From Mesorhizobium sp. B2-3-4 (GTDB lineage: Bacteria > Pseudomonadota > Alphaproteobacteria > Rhizobiales > Rhizobiaceae), in assembly GCF_006442315.1 (NCBI RefSeq), contig NZ_VFVY01000007.1, positions 222,257-286,256 on the forward strand: DNA of 64,000 nt. The letters run 5' to 3'. A model generated the notes under the pieces. It was not told the origin of the DNA. It saw only the letters and a list, made by a program, of their open reading frames with translations, and did not search any database. Below, piece after piece: positions 38,385-50,288 of this stretch. The first letter of the stretch is position 1. Each line of letters starts with the position of its first letter. Both the position numbers and the translations under genes were made by a program.

Positions 38385-40102
38385 TCGGCAAACTGCTGAA
38401 GCGCTTCGCCACGGCACGCCGCGCCAGGACAGGTGAGGACAGGTCGATCGTGGTCGAGGGCGCCCGCAAGGCGACAGGCGGCAAGGGCAAGGCGCGCATC
38501 GTGATGACGATGGCCGTGTTCTTCGGCATCTTCTCGACCATATCGGGGCGGCTGGTCTATCTGGGCTTCCAGACTCCCGACCTGTCGGGCGGTCCGCAGA
38601 GCCGGGTGACCGCATCGCGCCCCGATATCGTCGATCGCAACGGCGAAGTGCTGGCCACCGATATCAAGACGGCGTCGCTGTTCGCCGAACCGCGCCGCAT
38701 CGTCGATGCCGACGAGGCGATCGAGAAGCTGTCGACGGTGCTGCCAGAGATCGATTACGAGCAGACCTATCACAAGCTCAAGAGCGGCGCCGGTTTCGTC
38801 TGGCTGCAGCGGCAGCTGACGCCCAAGCAGCAGGCCGACATCATGCAGCTCGGCATTCCCGGCTTCGGTTTCCGTACCGAGAAGCGCCGTTTCTATCCGA
38901 GCGGCGAGACCTCGTCCTACATTGTCGGCCTGACCAACATCGACAATCAGGGCATCTCCGGCATGGAGAAGTATATCGACGAGCAGGGGCTCAGCGACCT
39001 GCAGGCGTCGGGCCTGGCGGTGGCCAAAGACCTCAAGCCGGTGAAGCTGTCGATCGATCTGCGCGTCCAGCATGTGGTGCGCGACGAGATCGCGGCCGGC
39101 CTGGAGCGCTACCGCGCCATGGGTGCTGGCGCCGTCGTGCTCAACGTCAAGACCGGCGAAGTGGTGGCGATGGCCTCGGTGCCGGATTTCGATCCGAACA
39201 ATCCCTACAATGCCCAGGACAAGGACAGGCTGAACCGGATGTCGGCGGGGCTCTACGAGATGGGCTCGACCTTCAAGAGCTTCACCTCGGCCATGGCGCT
39301 CGATTCTGGCAAGGCGACGATGTCGAGCCGGTTCGACGCTTCGCATCCGATCCGGGTCGGCCACCAGGCCATCCACGATTTCCACGGCAAGAACCGTGTG
39401 CTGTCGCTGCCTGAAGTTTTCCTCTATTCCTCCAATATCGGGTCGGCGAGGGAGGCCGAACTGGTCGGCATCGAGGGGCATCGTGAGTTCCTGCATCGCC
39501 TTGGCATTCTGGACCGGATGCAGACCGAACTGCCTGAGGTCGCCCGCCCGACCGAACCGAAGGTCTGGAAACAGGTCAACTCGTTCACCATCGCCTTCGG
39601 CCATGGCGTGTCGACGACGCCGCTGCAGGCCGCCGTCGGCTGCGCGGCGCTGATGCAGGGTTATCTGATCCAGCCGACATTCCTCGTGCGCAGCCAGGAG
39701 GAGGCGATGGCCGTGGCCAAGAAAGTGGTCAGCGAGAAGACCGTCGAGGGCATGCGCTACCTCTATTCGCTCAATGCCGAGAAAGGCTCGGCCAGAAACG
39801 CCCGGGTCCCCGGCTATCGCGTCGGCGGCAAGACCGGAACGGCCGAGAAGGTCATCAACGGCCGCTACTCCAAGGACTTGAATTTCAACACCTTCGTCGC
39901 CGCCTTCCCGATGGACGACCCGCAATATCTGGTGTTCACGATCGCCGACGCGCCGCATCCGGAAAAGCCGGGGATGACCGACGTTGCGGCCAACAATGCG
40001 GGGGTTATGGCCGGCAATATCATCAGGCGTACAGCGGCCATGCTTGGCGTGAAGCCAGATTTCAGCCATGAAAATGGTGCAACGCTGGTTTCCTATCAGT
40101 GA
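38381..40102 (+). CDS. ftsI: septal peptidoglycan transpeptidase FtsI (PBP3)
   Basis: Class B penicillin-binding protein that crosslinks septal peptidoglycan with FtsW. The 573-residue chain has a cytoplasmic tail rich in Arg/Lys, one membrane helix near residues 45-65, a pedestal domain with RPDIVDRNGEVLA, and the transpeptidase domain. Active-site motifs are STFK (Ser296), SSN (350-352) and KTGT (484-487). The length fits alphaproteobacterial FtsI. It overlaps ftsL, and murE starts 54 nt downstream. Confidence 0.96.
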   Translation: MIGKLLKRFATARRARTGEDRSIVVEGARKATGGKGKARIVMTMAVFFGIFSTISGRLVYLGFQTPDLSGGPQSRVTASRPDIVDRNGEVLATDIKTASLFAEPRRIVDADEAIEKLSTVLPEIDYEQTYHKLKSGAGFVWLQRQLTPKQQADIMQLGIPGFGFRTEKRRFYPSGETSSYIVGLTNIDNQGISGMEKYIDEQGLSDLQASGLAVAKDLKPVKLSIDLRVQHVVRDEIAAGLERYRAMGAGAVVLNVKTGEVVAMASVPDFDPNNPYNAQDKDRLNRMSAGLYEMGSTFKSFTSAMALDSGKATMSSRFDASHPIRVGHQAIHDFHGKNRVLSLPEVFLYSSNIGSAREAELVGIEGHREFLHRLGILDRMQTELPEVARPTEPKVWKQVNSFTIAFGHGVSTTPLQAAVGCAALMQGYLIQPTFLVRSQEEAMAVAKKVVSEKTVEGMRYLYSLNAEKGSARNARVPGYRVGGKTGTAEKVINGRYSKDLNFNTFVAAFPMDDPQYLVFTIADAPHPEKPGMTDVAANNAGVMAGNIIRRTAAMLGVKPDFSHENGATLVSYQ

Positions 40103-40156
40103 TTCTTAGGGCGCGCCGGCAACTGCGCGCTATTTTGTTGCGGTGAACGGGACTCG

Positions 40157-41611
40157 ATGAAGCTCAAAGATCTAGCCGGTATCCTGCCAGTCGAAGGAAC
40201 AGCTTCCGCCGATCTGGAGGTCACCGGCATCTCGTCGGATTCCCGCCAGGTGAAACCCGGCGTCGTCTTTTTCGCGCTTGCGGGCAGCAAGGCGGATGGC
40301 TCCGCCTATGCCGCCGACGCTGCCAGGCGTGGCGCTGCCGCGATCGTCGCGGGTAAAGGCAGCGCCCTTGCCGGTCTGCCTGTTCCGGTGCTGGCGGTCG
40401 ATGATCCGCGGCTGGCCCTGGCGTTGAGTGCCGCGCGCTACTTCGGCAAACAGCCGAAAACCATGGTCGCGGTGACGGGCACCAGCGGCAAGACGTCGGT
40501 CGCGGCCTTCACCAGGCAGATCTGGGAGCAGGCGGGATACGCCGCCGCCTCGATCGGCACCACAGGCGTGGTGGCGCCCGGCCGCAACGACTATGGCTCG
40601 CTGACGACGCCCGATCCGGTCGCCCTGCATCAGTTGCTCAGGGAATTGGCGGATGCCGGCGTTACCCACGCCTCAATGGAGGCCTCCAGCCACGGGCTCG
40701 ACCAGCGCCGCCTCGACGGCGTCAAGCTCGCCGCCGGCGGCTTCACCAATCTCGGCCGCGACCACATGGACTACCATGCGACTGTCGAGGATTACCATCG
40801 CGCCAAATTGCGCCTGTTCGACACGCTGCTGCCGAAGGGCGCACCGGCAATCGTCTTTGCCGACGATCCGTGGTCGGAACCGACGATCAAGGCGGCGCGG
40901 GCCGCCGGGCTCGACGTGCTGACAGTCGGTCGCCATGGCGATTTCCTCAGGCTGAAGCGGGTCGAGCACGAGCGCCATCGCCAGCGTGCCGAAGTCGAGG
41001 CCGACGGCGTCATCCACGAGATCGACCTGCCGCTTGCCGGCGATTTCCAGATTGCCAATGCGCTGGTTTCGGCGGGGCTTGCCATTTCCACGGGAACGCC
41101 TCTCGCCAAGGCCTTGGCGGCGCTGGAGAAATTGAAAGGCGCGCCTGGCCGGCTCGACCTCGTCGGCACCACGGCGAGCGGCGCGCCGGTCTATGTCGAC
41201 TACGCCCACAAGCCCGACGCGCTGGAGAATGTGCTGGCCTCGGTGCGTCCGTTCACCACCGGGCGCGTGATGGTGGTGTTCGGCTGCGGCGGCGACCGTG
41301 ACCGTGGCAAACGCCCGATCATGGGCGAGATCGCCACCCGGCTCGCCGATGTCGTCATCGTCACCGACGACAATCCGCGCTCGGAAGTTCCCGAAACCAT
41401 CCGCGCCGCCATTCTTGCCGCGGCACCTGGCGCCATAGAGATCGGCGACCGGCGCAAGGCAATCCACGAGGCCGTCGGCATGCTGCATGCCGGCGACACG
41501 CTGATCGTGGCCGGCAAGGGGCATGAGGAAGGCCAGACGATCGGCACCGAGACCCTGCATTTCTCCGACCACGAGGAAGTGCGCGCCGCGCTCAGGGAGC
41601 GTGCCGCATGA
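40157..41611 (+). CDS. murE: UDP-MurNAc-L-Ala-D-Glu:meso-diaminopimelate ligase
   Basis: Adds the third stem-peptide residue in the cytoplasm with ATP. The 484-residue Mur ligase has the P-loop [12 protein letters not shown], the [15 protein letters not shown] region, [18 protein letters not shown] and [15 protein letters not shown]. The DDNPRSE motif near residue 415 is the signature for meso-diaminopimelate rather than lysine, which predicts Gram-negative-type wall chemistry. It overlaps murF by 4 nt (ATGA). Confidence 0.97.
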   Translation: MKLKDLAGILPVEGTASADLEVTGISSDSRQVKPGVVFFALAGSKADGSAYAADAARRGAAAIVAGKGSALAGLPVPVLAVDDPRLALALSAARYFGKQPKTMVAVTGTSGKTSVAAFTRQIWEQAGYAAASIGTTGVVAPGRNDYGSLTTPDPVALHQLLRELADAGVTHASMEASSHGLDQRRLDGVKLAAGGFTNLGRDHMDYHATVEDYHRAKLRLFDTLLPKGAPAIVFADDPWSEPTIKAARAAGLDVLTVGRHGDFLRLKRVEHERHRQRAEVEADGVIHEIDLPLAGDFQIANALVSAGLAISTGTPLAKALAALEKLKGAPGRLDLVGTTASGAPVYVDYAHKPDALENVLASVRPFTTGRVMVVFGCGGDRDRGKRPIMGEIATRLADVVIVTDDNPRSEVPETIRAAILAAAPGAIEIGDRRKAIHEAVGMLHAGDTLIVAGKGHEEGQTIGTETLHFSDHEEVRAALRERAA

Positions 41612-43065
41612 GTTTGCTGTGGACATCGGAAGCACTGGTCGCCGCCACGGATGGTCGTCCGCTCGGCCCGATGCCCGATGGCATATCGGGCATTTCGATC
41701 GACAGCCGCAGCCTGCAGCCGGGTGACGCTTTCTTCGCCATCAAGGGCGAAGCGATGGATGGCCATGACTTCGTCACCGCGGCCATCAAGGCCGGCGCCG
41801 GCGTGCTGGTGGTGGCCGAAGGCAAGCTGCCCTCGCTCGGGCGGCTGACGGCGCCGATCATCGTCGTCGAGGACGTGCTGGCCGCACTGGAGAAGCTCGG
41901 TGTCGCCGCGCGGACGCGCTCCCAGGCGAAAATCATCGCGGTCACCGGTTCGGCGGGCAAGACCACCACCAAGGAGGCGCTGCGCCACGTGCTTTCGGCG
42001 GTCGGCAAGGTGCATGCCTCGGCGCAGTCCTTCAACAATCACTGGGGCGTGCCGCTGACCCTGGCGCGCATGCCCGCCGATTGCGACTATGCCGTGTTCG
42101 AGATCGGCATGAACCATCCCGACGAGATCCGGCCGCTGGTGAAGATGGTGCGGCCGCATGTCGCCATCGTCACCATGATCGCCGCCGCGCATCTCGGCTT
42201 CTTCCGCAATCTGGACGAGATCGCCAAGGCCAAGGCCGAGATTTTCGAGGGGCTGGAGCCTGACGGCGCGGCGGTCCTCAACCGCGACGATGCCCGTTTC
42301 AAGCTGCTGGAAAAGATGGCGCAGGCCGCCGGCGTCGAGCATGTCTATGGCTTCGGCGAGAATGCGCGCTCGACCTTCAAGCTCACCAAGTGCGAGTTGC
42401 ATGCCGACCATTCCGACATTGCCGCCAGGATCAGCGGCCACGACATGATCGCGCGCATCGGAGCGCCCGGACGGCACATGGTGCAAAACATCCTGGCGGT
42501 GCTGGGTGCCGCGCAACTGGTCGGCGCCGATCTCGACAAGGTGGCGATGGCGCTGGTCGACCTGTCGGCTGAGCGCGGCCGCGGCAAGCGCCACGTGCTG
42601 CGGCATCCCGGTGGCTCGACTTCGAGCCACGCCGGCGGCTCCATCACGCTGATCGACGAGAGCTACAACGCCAATCCGGCCTCGATGGCGGCCGCGATGG
42701 CGCTGCTCAACGCGACGCCGGTGACGGGCGAGGGACGCCGCATCGCCGTGCTTGGCGACATGCTGGAGCTCGGCGACCATTCGGCCAAGCTGCATACCGC
42801 CCTTGCCGACCTCATCGTCGGCACGGGCACGCGGACGGTCTTTCTCGGCGGGCCGGAAATGCGCTCGCTGGCGCAAGCGCTGCCTGATGACATCAAGACG
42901 GAATATCGCGCCGGCGTCGAGGAGTTGAAGCCGGTGCTGCTCGCCGCGCTGAAGCCAGGCGACGTGGTGATGGTCAAATCGTCGAAGGGCATCGGTTTTG
43001 CAAAACTGGTCGATGCGCTGCTGGGCAAATTCCCGGCTGAAACCACAAGCGGCAATCAGGCCTAG
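41608..43065 (+). CDS. murF: UDP-MurNAc-tripeptide:D-alanyl-D-alanine ligase
   Basis: Attaches D-Ala-D-Ala to UDP-MurNAc-tripeptide. The 485-residue protein shows the MurF N-terminal domain ([20 protein letters not shown]), the P-loop [14 protein letters not shown], the [15 protein letters not shown] segment, [10 protein letters not shown], and the [14 protein letters not shown] motif of the C-terminal domain. All are standard. A roughly 15-residue Gly/Ser-rich insertion ([14 protein letters not shown]) lies before DESYNANP. It is translationally coupled to murE; mraY begins 23 nt later. Confidence 0.97.
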   Translation: MSLLWTSEALVAATDGRPLGPMPDGISGISIDSRSLQPGDAFFAIKGEAMDGHDFVTAAIKAGAGVLVVAEGKLPSLGRLTAPIIVVEDVLAALEKLGVAARTRSQAKIIAVTGSAGKTTTKEALRHVLSAVGKVHASAQSFNNHWGVPLTLARMPADCDYAVFEIGMNHPDEIRPLVKMVRPHVAIVTMIAAAHLGFFRNLDEIAKAKAEIFEGLEPDGAAVLNRDDARFKLLEKMAQAAGVEHVYGFGENARSTFKLTKCELHADHSDIAARISGHDMIARIGAPGRHMVQNILAVLGAAQLVGADLDKVAMALVDLSAERGRGKRHVLRHPGGSTSSHAGGSITLIDESYNANPASMAAAMALLNATPVTGEGRRIAVLGDMLELGDHSAKLHTALADLIVGTGTRTVFLGGPEMRSLAQALPDDIKTEYRAGVEELKPVLLAALKPGDVVMVKSSKGIGFAKLVDALLGKFPAETTSGNQA

Positions 43066-43088
43066 TTCAAGTCGGGGGACGAAAGCGC

Positions 43089-44171
43089 ATGTTCACACTG
43101 CTGGTCGATTTCGCGGACAAGATCTCGGTCTTCAACGTCTTCCGCTACATCACGTTCCGCACCGGCGGGGCGTTGATCACCTCGGCGCTGATCGTCTTCA
43201 TCTTCGGGCCGACCATCATCAACTCGCTGCGGCTCAGGCAAGGCAAGGGCCAGCCGATCCGCGCCGACGGACCGCAGACGCATTTCAAGAAGGCGGGCAC
43301 GCCGACCATGGGCGGGCTGATGATCCTTTCCGGCATCATCGGCTCGTCGCTGCTGTGGGCGAACCTGTCGAGCATCTATGTCTGGGTGGTGCTTCTGGTG
43401 ACGCTGGGCTTCGGCTCGATCGGCTTTTATGACGACTACCTGAAGGTGACCAAGCAGTCGCATCTGGGCTTTTCCGGCAAGGCGCGGCTGGGGCTGGAAT
43501 TCGTCATCGCCGGCATCGCCGCCTGGGCGATCATGCACAACGGCCAGGCGCCGTTCTCGTCGTCGCTGACGTTTCCCTTCGCCAAGGAATTCATCATCAA
43601 TCTCGGCTGGTTCTTCATTCCGTTCTCCTGCTTCGTCATCGTCGGCGCCGGCAATGCGGTGAACCTGACCGACGGTCTCGACGGGCTGGCGATCGTGCCG
43701 ATCATGATCGCGGCGGCGTCCTTCGGCGTCATCGCCTATCTGTCGGGCAACGCGGTGTTCGCCGAATATCTGCAGATCCATTTCGTGCCCGGCACGGGTG
43801 AACTGGCGGTTGTGCTGGGCGCCGTCATCGGCGCCGGCCTCGGCTTCCTCTGGTTCAACGCGCCGCCGGCGGCGATCTTCATGGGCGACACCGGCTCGCT
43901 GGCCATGGGCGGCCTGATCGGCACTGTCGCTGTCGCCACCAAGCACGAAATCGTGCTGGTCATCGTCGGCGGCCTGTTCGTGGTCGAGATCCTCTCGGTC
44001 ATCATCCAGGTCGGCTACTTCAAGATGACCGGCAAGCGCGTGTTCCTGATGGCGCCGATCCATCATCATTTCGAAAAACTCGGCTGGACCGAAAGCCAGG
44101 TGGTGATCCGCTTCTGGATCATCGCCGTCATCCTGGCGCTGGTCGGCCTCTCCACCCTCAAGCTCAGATAG
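43089..44171 (+). CDS. mraY: phospho-MurNAc-pentapeptide transferase MraY
   Basis: Transfers phospho-MurNAc-pentapeptide to undecaprenyl phosphate to make lipid I in the inner membrane. The 360-residue polytopic protein has about ten helices. The catalytic loops are [28 protein letters not shown] (metal-binding Asp pair), [14 protein letters not shown] and the HHH cluster [15 protein letters not shown]. Length and motifs are exact for the family. murD starts 7 nt after its stop. Confidence 0.98.
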   Translation: MFTLLVDFADKISVFNVFRYITFRTGGALITSALIVFIFGPTIINSLRLRQGKGQPIRADGPQTHFKKAGTPTMGGLMILSGIIGSSLLWANLSSIYVWVVLLVTLGFGSIGFYDDYLKVTKQSHLGFSGKARLGLEFVIAGIAAWAIMHNGQAPFSSSLTFPFAKEFIINLGWFFIPFSCFVIVGAGNAVNLTDGLDGLAIVPIMIAAASFGVIAYLSGNAVFAEYLQIHFVPGTGELAVVLGAVIGAGLGFLWFNAPPAAIFMGDTGSLAMGGLIGTVAVATKHEIVLVIVGGLFVVEILSVIIQVGYFKMTGKRVFLMAPIHHHFEKLGWTESQVVIRFWIIAVILALVGLSTLKLR

Positions 44172-44178
44172 GCGCCTC

Positions 44179-45579
44179 TTGATCCCCGCCGCATCCTTCG
44201 CAGGCAAGCGTGTTTCGCTCTTCGGGCTCGGCGGCTCGGGGATCGCCACGGCGCGCGCGCTGATCGAGGGCGGCGCGCAGGTGCTGGCCTGGGACGACAA
44301 TCCCGACAGCGTCGCCAAGGCCGCCGCCACCGGCATTGCAACCGGTGACCTGCGTGGCGCCGACTGGGGCGGGTTTTCCGCCTTCGTGCTGTCGCCCGGT
44401 GTGCCGCTGACCCATCCCAAGCCGCATTGGACGGTGGAACTGGCGCGTGGAGCGGGCGTCGAGGTCATTGGCGATATCGAGCTGTTCTGCAGGGAGCGCG
44501 CACAGCGTGCGCCGGACGCGCCCTTCATCGCCATCACCGGCACCAACGGCAAGTCGACGACGACCGCGCTGACGGCGCATATATTGAAAGCCTCGGGGCG
44601 TGACACGCAGATGGGCGGCAATATCGGCCGCGCGGTCATGACGCTCGATCCGCCGACGCCCGACCGGCACTATGTGGTTGAATGCTCGTCCTACCAGATC
44701 GACCTTGCGCCCTCGATCAATCCGACGGCCGGCATCCTGCTCAATCTGACGCCCGACCATCTCGACCGCCACGGCACCATGCAGCACTACGCCTCGATCA
44801 AGGAGCGGCTGGTCGCCGGCAGCGAGACGGCGATCATCGGCATCGACGATTCGTGGTGCGCGCAGATCGCCGAACGGCTGGAGCGGGCGGGGCGGCAGGT
44901 CATCCGTATTTCCAAGCGGCTGCCGCTGACCGACGGCTATTTCGCCGACGGCACCAATCTGATGGAGGCCGTGCACGGCCGCTACAGCCGGGTTGCCTTC
45001 CTCGAAGGCATCGGCTCGCTGCGTGGCCAGCACAATGCGCAGAACGCGCTGGCCGCGGTCGCGGCCTGCCTCAAGGTCGGGCTCGACCTCGGTGAAATCC
45101 AGTCGGGGCTGGAAAGCTTCCCGGGGCTGGCCCATCGCATGGAGCAGGTCGGCCGCAAGGATCATGTGCTGTTCGTCAACGATTCCAAGGCGACCAATGC
45201 CGACGCGGCGGCGCCCGCTCTGTCCAGCTTCAACCGTATCTACTGGATTGCCGGCGGCCTGCCCAAGGAAGGCGGCATCGAGCCGCTGCGCGGCTTCTTC
45301 CCGCGCATCGCCAAGGCCTATCTGATCGGCGAGGCCGCGCCGGCCTTTTCGGCGACGCTGGGCGAAGCCGTGCCTTACGAGATTTCGGGCACGCTCGCCG
45401 CCGCGGTCGAGCACGCGGCGCATGACGCGGCCGGCGACGACAGCGGCGAGGCGGTGGTGCTGCTGTCGCCGGCCTGCGCCAGTTTCGACCAGTTCAAGAA
45501 TTTCGAGGTTCGCGGCGAAGCCTTCAGGCAAGCTGCGAGCGCTATAGATGGCGTCAAACCCATCGGAGGGGCACGATAA
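44179..45579 (+). CDS. murD: UDP-MurNAc-L-alanine:D-glutamate ligase
   Basis: Adds D-Glu to UDP-MurNAc-L-Ala. From a TTG start at 44179 the protein has 466 residues, opening with [20 protein letters not shown]. The P-loop is [13 protein letters not shown], followed by [32 protein letters not shown] and the C-terminal [16 protein letters not shown] and [15 protein letters not shown] is rare but gives the expected N-terminus and the 7-nt spacing from mraY. The stop overlaps the ftsW start by 1 nt (TAATG). Confidence 0.96.
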   Translation: MIPAASFAGKRVSLFGLGGSGIATARALIEGGAQVLAWDDNPDSVAKAAATGIATGDLRGADWGGFSAFVLSPGVPLTHPKPHWTVELARGAGVEVIGDIELFCRERAQRAPDAPFIAITGTNGKSTTTALTAHILKASGRDTQMGGNIGRAVMTLDPPTPDRHYVVECSSYQIDLAPSINPTAGILLNLTPDHLDRHGTMQHYASIKERLVAGSETAIIGIDDSWCAQIAERLERAGRQVIRISKRLPLTDGYFADGTNLMEAVHGRYSRVAFLEGIGSLRGQHNAQNALAAVAACLKVGLDLGEIQSGLESFPGLAHRMEQVGRKDHVLFVNDSKATNADAAAPALSSFNRIYWIAGGLPKEGGIEPLRGFFPRIAKAYLIGEAAPAFSATLGEAVPYEISGTLAAAVEHAAHDAAGDDSGEAVVLLSPACASFDQFKNFEVRGEAFRQAASAIDGVKPIGGAR

Positions 45580-46730
45580 TGCAGAGCCGTCTCGACAAAA
45601 GTCCTGTTGCAACCTGGTGGTGGACCATCGATCGCTGGTTCCTGGCGGCGTTCCTGTCCTTGATGGGGCTCGGTATCGTCCTGTCGTTCGCGGCAAGCCC
45701 TGCCGTCGCCGAACGCATCGGCCTCGACAGTTTCCACTTCGCCACAAGGCAGATCATCTTCACCGTGCCGGCGCTCGGCGTGATGCTGCTGGTCTCGTTC
45801 CTCGATTCCCGAGAGATTCGGCGCATGTCGCTGATCATGCTGTGCCTGATGCTGGTGCTGATGGTGGCGGTGCTCTATGTCGGTGTCGAGGTGAAGGGCG
45901 CGCGCCGCTGGGTTTCGTTCGCCGGCCTCTCGATCCAGCCGTCTGAATTCCTCAAGCCGGCCTTCGTCATCATGTGCGCCTGGCTGTTCGCCGAACACAA
46001 GCGCCAGCCCGACATTCCCGGCAATCTGTTCGCCATGCTGCTCCTGGTGCTGGTCGTGTCGCTGCTGGTGGCGCAGCCGGATCTCGGCCAGACCATGCTG
46101 ACCACCGGCACCTGGGGCATCATGTTCTTCATGGCCGGGCTGCCTTGGCTTTGGATCATCGTGCTGGGTGCCGCCGGTGTCGGCGGCGTCTTCGCCGCCT
46201 ATACGGTGTTTCCGCACGTCGCGCTGCGCATCGACAAGTTCCTCACCGGCGAAGGCGATACGTTCCAGGTCGATATGGGCCGGGACGCGCTGATCAATGG
46301 CGGCTGGTTCGGCGTCGGGCCGGGCGAGGGCACGGTCAAGCGGGTCATCCCCGACAGCCATGCCGACTTCGTCTTCTCGGTCGCGGGCGAGGAGTTCGGG
46401 CTGATCATGTGTTTCTTCATCATGTCGATCTTCGCCTTCATCGTGCTGCGCGGCCTCAACACGGCGCTCAAGGAGCATGACGACTTCACCCGTTACGCGG
46501 TCGGCGGCCTGGTCACCGTGTTCGGCCTGCAGGCCGTCATCAACATGTGCGTCAATCTGCAGCTGGTGCCGGCAAAGGGCATGACGCTGCCCTTCATCTC
46601 CTATGGCGGCTCCTCGCAGATCGCCATCGCCATCTCGATGGGCATGGTGCTGGCGCTAACGCGCAAGCGGCCGGAGAAGCGCAAGCAGATGGGCTTTACG
46701 CTGCCGCAGCGCGCCATGCCGGCGGAGTGA
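45579..46730 (+). CDS. ftsW: septal peptidoglycan glycosyltransferase FtsW
   Basis: A SEDS-family polymerase that builds septal glycan strands from lipid II together with FtsI. The 383-residue protein has about ten membrane helices. [25 protein letters not shown], the [15 protein letters not shown] region with its catalytic-region Asp, and [21 protein letters not shown] are the signature motifs separating SEDS proteins from others. Position between murD and murG confirms FtsW rather than RodA. GGAGGGG lies before the start. Confidence 0.97.
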   Translation: MQSRLDKSPVATWWWTIDRWFLAAFLSLMGLGIVLSFAASPAVAERIGLDSFHFATRQIIFTVPALGVMLLVSFLDSREIRRMSLIMLCLMLVLMVAVLYVGVEVKGARRWVSFAGLSIQPSEFLKPAFVIMCAWLFAEHKRQPDIPGNLFAMLLLVLVVSLLVAQPDLGQTMLTTGTWGIMFFMAGLPWLWIIVLGAAGVGGVFAAYTVFPHVALRIDKFLTGEGDTFQVDMGRDALINGGWFGVGPGEGTVKRVIPDSHADFVFSVAGEEFGLIMCFFIMSIFAFIVLRGLNTALKEHDDFTRYAVGGLVTVFGLQAVINMCVNLQLVPAKGMTLPFISYGGSSQIAIAISMGMVLALTRKRPEKRKQMGFTLPQRAMPAE

Positions 46731-46731
46731 C

Positions 46732-47859
46732 ATGGCCAGAGGCGTCATTCTTCTGTGCGCGGGCGGTACCGGCGGACACCTGTTTCCAGCCGAAGCGCTG
46801 GCGCATGAACTGATCGAGCGCGGCTGGACGGTGCATCTGGCGACCGACACCCGCGCCGAGCGGTTTGCCGGCCATTTCCCGGCCGCCGCCATCCATCCGA
46901 TCCAGTCGGCGACCCTGGGCTCGAAAAATCCCGTGGCGCTGCTTGGCGCCTTCTGGAAAATCTGGAGCGGTGTGCGCCAGGCTTCCGGCATCATCGGCAG
47001 GATCAAGCCGGAGGCCGTGATCGGTTTCGGCGGCTATCCGACCCTGCCGCCGCTCTACGCGGCGACGCGGCGCAAGGTGCCGACGCTGATCCATGAACAG
47101 AATGCGGTGATGGGGCGCGCCAACCGGGCGCTGTCGGGCCGGGTCGATGCGATCGCCGGCGGCTTCCTGCCGCAGGACGCGAGCGTCGCCGGGGCCAAGA
47201 CGGTGACGACAGGCAATCCGGTCCGCCCGCAGGTGATCGAGGCCGCGAAGACGGCCTATGCGGCATCGGGGTTCGACGACCCGTTCCGCCTGCTCGTGTT
47301 CGGCGGCAGCCAGGGCGCCCAGTTCTTTTCCGATGCCATGCCGGGCGCTATCGCCCAGCTTTCCGAGGCGCGGCGCAAGCGGCTGGTGATCACACAGCAG
47401 GCCCGCGCGGACGACGTGACGCGGGTCAAGGATGCCTATGCCGCGCTTGGCGTCGCCGTCGAGGTTTCGCCCTTCTTTACCGACATGGCGGCCCGCATGG
47501 CGGCGGCACACCTGGTGATCTCGCGTTCAGGGGCCTCGACCGTGTCGGAAATCGCCGTCATCGGCCGGCCGGCGCTGCTGGTGCCTTACCCCTATGCGCT
47601 CGACCATGACCAGGCGGCCAATGCGGCAGCCCTTGCCGCTGCCGGCGGCGGCGAGGTGCATGCGCAATCCTCACTTTCGCCCGAGCGTATCGCGGCATTG
47701 CTCGGCGCCCTGATGGAAGAGCCGGAGCGGCTGGCGGCGATGGCGGCGGCGGCGAAGTCGGTCGGCAGGCCCGACGCCGCGCGGTTGCTCGCCGACCTGA
47801 CAGAGGCTATTGCGGCCCGCAAAACAGTATCGGATTTCAAGAAGGGGACGCACGCATGA
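46732..47859 (+). CDS. murG: UDP-GlcNAc:lipid I GlcNAc transferase MurG
   Basis: Converts lipid I to lipid II on the cytoplasmic membrane face. The 375-residue GT28 enzyme has the first G-loop [48 protein letters not shown], the second G-loop [15 protein letters not shown], and the nucleotide-sugar site [35 protein letters not shown]. It starts one base after ftsW ends and overlaps murC by 4 nt (ATGA). Confidence 0.97.
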   Translation: MARGVILLCAGGTGGHLFPAEALAHELIERGWTVHLATDTRAERFAGHFPAAAIHPIQSATLGSKNPVALLGAFWKIWSGVRQASGIIGRIKPEAVIGFGGYPTLPPLYAATRRKVPTLIHEQNAVMGRANRALSGRVDAIAGGFLPQDASVAGAKTVTTGNPVRPQVIEAAKTAYAASGFDDPFRLLVFGGSQGAQFFSDAMPGAIAQLSEARRKRLVITQQARADDVTRVKDAYAALGVAVEVSPFFTDMAARMAAAHLVISRSGASTVSEIAVIGRPALLVPYPYALDHDQAANAAALAAAGGGEVHAQSSLSPERIAALLGALMEEPERLAAMAAAAKSVGRPDAARLLADLTEAIAARKTVSDFKKGTHA

Positions 47860-49256
47860 AGATGCCGCAGACCATCGGCCTCGTGCATTTCATCGGCATT
47901 GGCGGCATCGGCATGAGCGGCATCGCCGAGGTGCTGCACAATCTTGGCTACAAGGTGCAAGGGTCCGACCAGGCCGACAGCGCCAATGTACAGCGGCTGC
48001 GCGACAAGGGCATCGAATGCTTCGTCGGTCACAAGGCCGAGAATCTCGGCGATGCCGAGGTCATCGTCGTTTCGACGGCGATCAAGAAATCCAACCCGGA
48101 ACTGAAGGCCGCGCGGGAGAAATTGCTGCCCATCGTGCGCCGCGCCGAGATGCTGGCCGAACTGATGCGCTTCCGCCAGGCCGTGGCGATCGGTGGCACG
48201 CATGGCAAGACGACGACCACCTCGATGGTGGCGACGCTGCTCGAAGCCGGCGGGCTCGATCCGACCGTCATCAATGGCGGCATCATCAATGCCTATGGCA
48301 CCAATGCCCGCATGGGCGATGGCGAATGGATGGTGGTCGAGGCCGACGAGAGCGACGGCACGTTCCTCAAGCTGCCGGCCGATGTCGCCGTCGTCACGAA
48401 CATCGATCCCGAACATCTCGATCACTACGGCAGCTTCGACAAGGTGCGCGAGGCGTTCCGCCAGTTCGTCGAGAACGTGCCGTTCTACGGCTTCGGCGTG
48501 ATGTGCACCGATCACCCGGAAGTGCAGGCCCTGGTCGGCCGCATCGAGGACCGCCGCGTCATCACCTATGGCGAGAACGCGCAGGCCGATGTGCGCTTCA
48601 CCAACCACCGCATGGCGGGCGCCACTTCGGAGTTCGACGTGGTCATCCGCGACCGCAAGGGGCGGGGTCATACGACGATAGCGGATTTGCGCCTGCCGAT
48701 GCCTGGCCGCCACAACGTCTCCAACGCCACCGCCGCGATCGCGGTCGCGCACGAACTCGGCCTGTCCGCCGAAGCGATCAAGAAGGGCCTGTCCTCCTTC
48801 GCCGGCGTCAAGCGCCGCTTCACCCACACCGGTTCGTGGAACGGCGTCGACGTGTTCGACGACTATGGCCACCACCCGGTCGAGATCTCGGCGGTGCTGA
48901 AGGCGGCGCGCAGCGCCACCAAGGGGCGCGTCATCGCCATTGCCCAGCCACATCGCTTCACCCGGCTGCATGACCTGTTCAACGAATTCTCCGCCTGTTT
49001 CAACGACGCCGATACCGTGATGGTGGCGCCGGTCTATGCGGCTGGTGAAGAGCCGATCGACGGCGTGACCTCGGACGCGCTGGTGTCGCGCATCCGCGCC
49101 GGAGGCCATCGCGACGCGCGCTATATCGAGGGGCCGGCCGATATCGCGCCCATCATCCGCGACATCGCCAAGCCTGGCGATTTCGTCGTCTTCCTCGGCG
49201 CCGGCAATATCACCCAATGGGCCTATGCGCTGCCCAAGGAGCTCGCCGCCTCATGA
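47856..49256 (+). CDS. murC: UDP-MurNAc:L-alanine ligase
   Basis: Adds the first amino acid to UDP-MurNAc. The 466-residue protein has [23 protein letters not shown] at the N-terminus, the P-loop [47 protein letters not shown] and [19 protein letters not shown] with FQPHR-like AQPHRFTR. All are standard for MurC. It overlaps murG at its start and murB at its end (ATGA). Confidence 0.98.
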   Translation: MKMPQTIGLVHFIGIGGIGMSGIAEVLHNLGYKVQGSDQADSANVQRLRDKGIECFVGHKAENLGDAEVIVVSTAIKKSNPELKAAREKLLPIVRRAEMLAELMRFRQAVAIGGTHGKTTTTSMVATLLEAGGLDPTVINGGIINAYGTNARMGDGEWMVVEADESDGTFLKLPADVAVVTNIDPEHLDHYGSFDKVREAFRQFVENVPFYGFGVMCTDHPEVQALVGRIEDRRVITYGENAQADVRFTNHRMAGATSEFDVVIRDRKGRGHTTIADLRLPMPGRHNVSNATAAIAVAHELGLSAEAIKKGLSSFAGVKRRFTHTGSWNGVDVFDDYGHHPVEISAVLKAARSATKGRVIAIAQPHRFTRLHDLFNEFSACFNDADTVMVAPVYAAGEEPIDGVTSDALVSRIRAGGHRDARYIEGPADIAPIIRDIAKPGDFVVFLGAGNITQWAYALPKELAAS

Positions 49257-50218
49257 TGAACGGCCAGGCCCTGATCGACAGACTTGGCGACCGGCTGGCC
49301 GGCCTGCGCGGCCGCGTCACGCCGAATGCGGAAATGGACAAGATCACCTGGTTCCGCGCGGGCGGTCTGGCCGAGGCGCTGTTCCAGCCGGCCGACGAGG
49401 AAGACCTTGCCGCATTCCTCAAGGCGGTTCCCGAAGAGGTCCCCTTGACCGTCGTCGGCGTCGGCTCGAACCTTCTCGTCCGCGACGGCGGCATTCCTGG
49501 TTTCGTCGTCAGGCTTTCGGCCAAGGGCTTCGGCGATGCCGAGGTGATTTCGCCGATCAGGATCAAGGCGGGTGCGGCCACGCCCGACAAGCGTGTGGCG
49601 GCGGTGGCGCTGGAGGCCGGCATTGGCGGGTTCCATTTCTATCACGGCATTCCGGGCGCCATCGGCGGCGCGCTCAGGATGAATGCCGGCGCCAATGGCG
49701 TCGAGACGCGCGAGCGCGTCATCGAGGTGCGGGCGCTCGACCGCAAGGGCAATCTCCAGACGCTGAGCAATACCGAGATGGGCTACGCCTACCGCCATTC
49801 GGCAGCGCCCGCCGGGCTGATCTTCACCTCGGCCGTTTTCGAAGGCTTTGCCGAAGACAAGGCGGCGATCAAGACGGCGATGGATGCCGTGCAGAACCAT
49901 CGCGAAACCGTGCAGCCGATCCGCGAAAAGACGGGCGGCTCGACCTTCAAGAATCCGGAAGGGACGTCGGCCTGGAAGGAAATCGACAAGGCGGGTTGCC
50001 GCGGCCTGATGATCGGCGGCGCGCAGATGTCGCCGATGCATTGCAATTTCATGATCAACACCGGCACGGCGACCGGCTACGACCTAGAATATCTCGGCGA
50101 GACGGTGCGCGCGCGGGTGCTCGAGCATTCCGGCATCCGGCTGCAATGGGAGATCAAGCGCCTCGGCAATTTCCGGCCCGGACATGCCGTGCAGGAGTTC
50201 CTCGGGCAGCTTCTCTGA
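49253..50218 (+). CDS. murB: UDP-N-acetylenolpyruvoylglucosamine reductase
   Basis: The FAD- and NADPH-dependent reductase that makes UDP-MurNAc. The 321-residue protein shows [22 protein letters not shown], the FAD-binding [40 protein letters not shown], and the active-site serine stretch [11 protein letters not shown]. It lacks the extra Tyr loop, so it is a type II enzyme (inferred). ATG 49253 overlaps the murC stop. A strong hairpin begins 7 nt after the murB stop, marking the end of this run of overlapping genes. Confidence 0.97.
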   Translation: MMNGQALIDRLGDRLAGLRGRVTPNAEMDKITWFRAGGLAEALFQPADEEDLAAFLKAVPEEVPLTVVGVGSNLLVRDGGIPGFVVRLSAKGFGDAEVISPIRIKAGAATPDKRVAAVALEAGIGGFHFYHGIPGAIGGALRMNAGANGVETRERVIEVRALDRKGNLQTLSNTEMGYAYRHSAAPAGLIFTSAVFEGFAEDKAAIKTAMDAVQNHRETVQPIREKTGGSTFKNPEGTSAWKEIDKAGCRGLMIGGAQMSPMHCNFMINTGTATGYDLEYLGETVRARVLEHSGIRLQWEIKRLGNFRPGHAVQEFLGQLL

Positions 50219-50224
50219 GACGCC

Positions 50225-50253
50225 TTGAAGTTCATGTGATGGATGAACTTCAA
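50225..50253 (+). terminator. strong hairpin directly after murB
   Basis: TTGAAGTTCAT and ATGAACTTCAA form a perfect 11-bp stem with a 7-nt loop. No T-run follows, so it may protect the 3' end or attenuate rather than terminate. It separates the murB end from the GANTC-rich ddlB leader. Confidence 0.6.
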
Positions 50254-50288
50254 CGGGTTCGCAAATCGCGCAAAAACGTTGCCGGAAA

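Noticed and set aside
38198..40069. A 623-codon minus-strand frame opposite ftsI
   Set aside because: It is shadow translation of ftsI; composition and lack of motifs rule it out.
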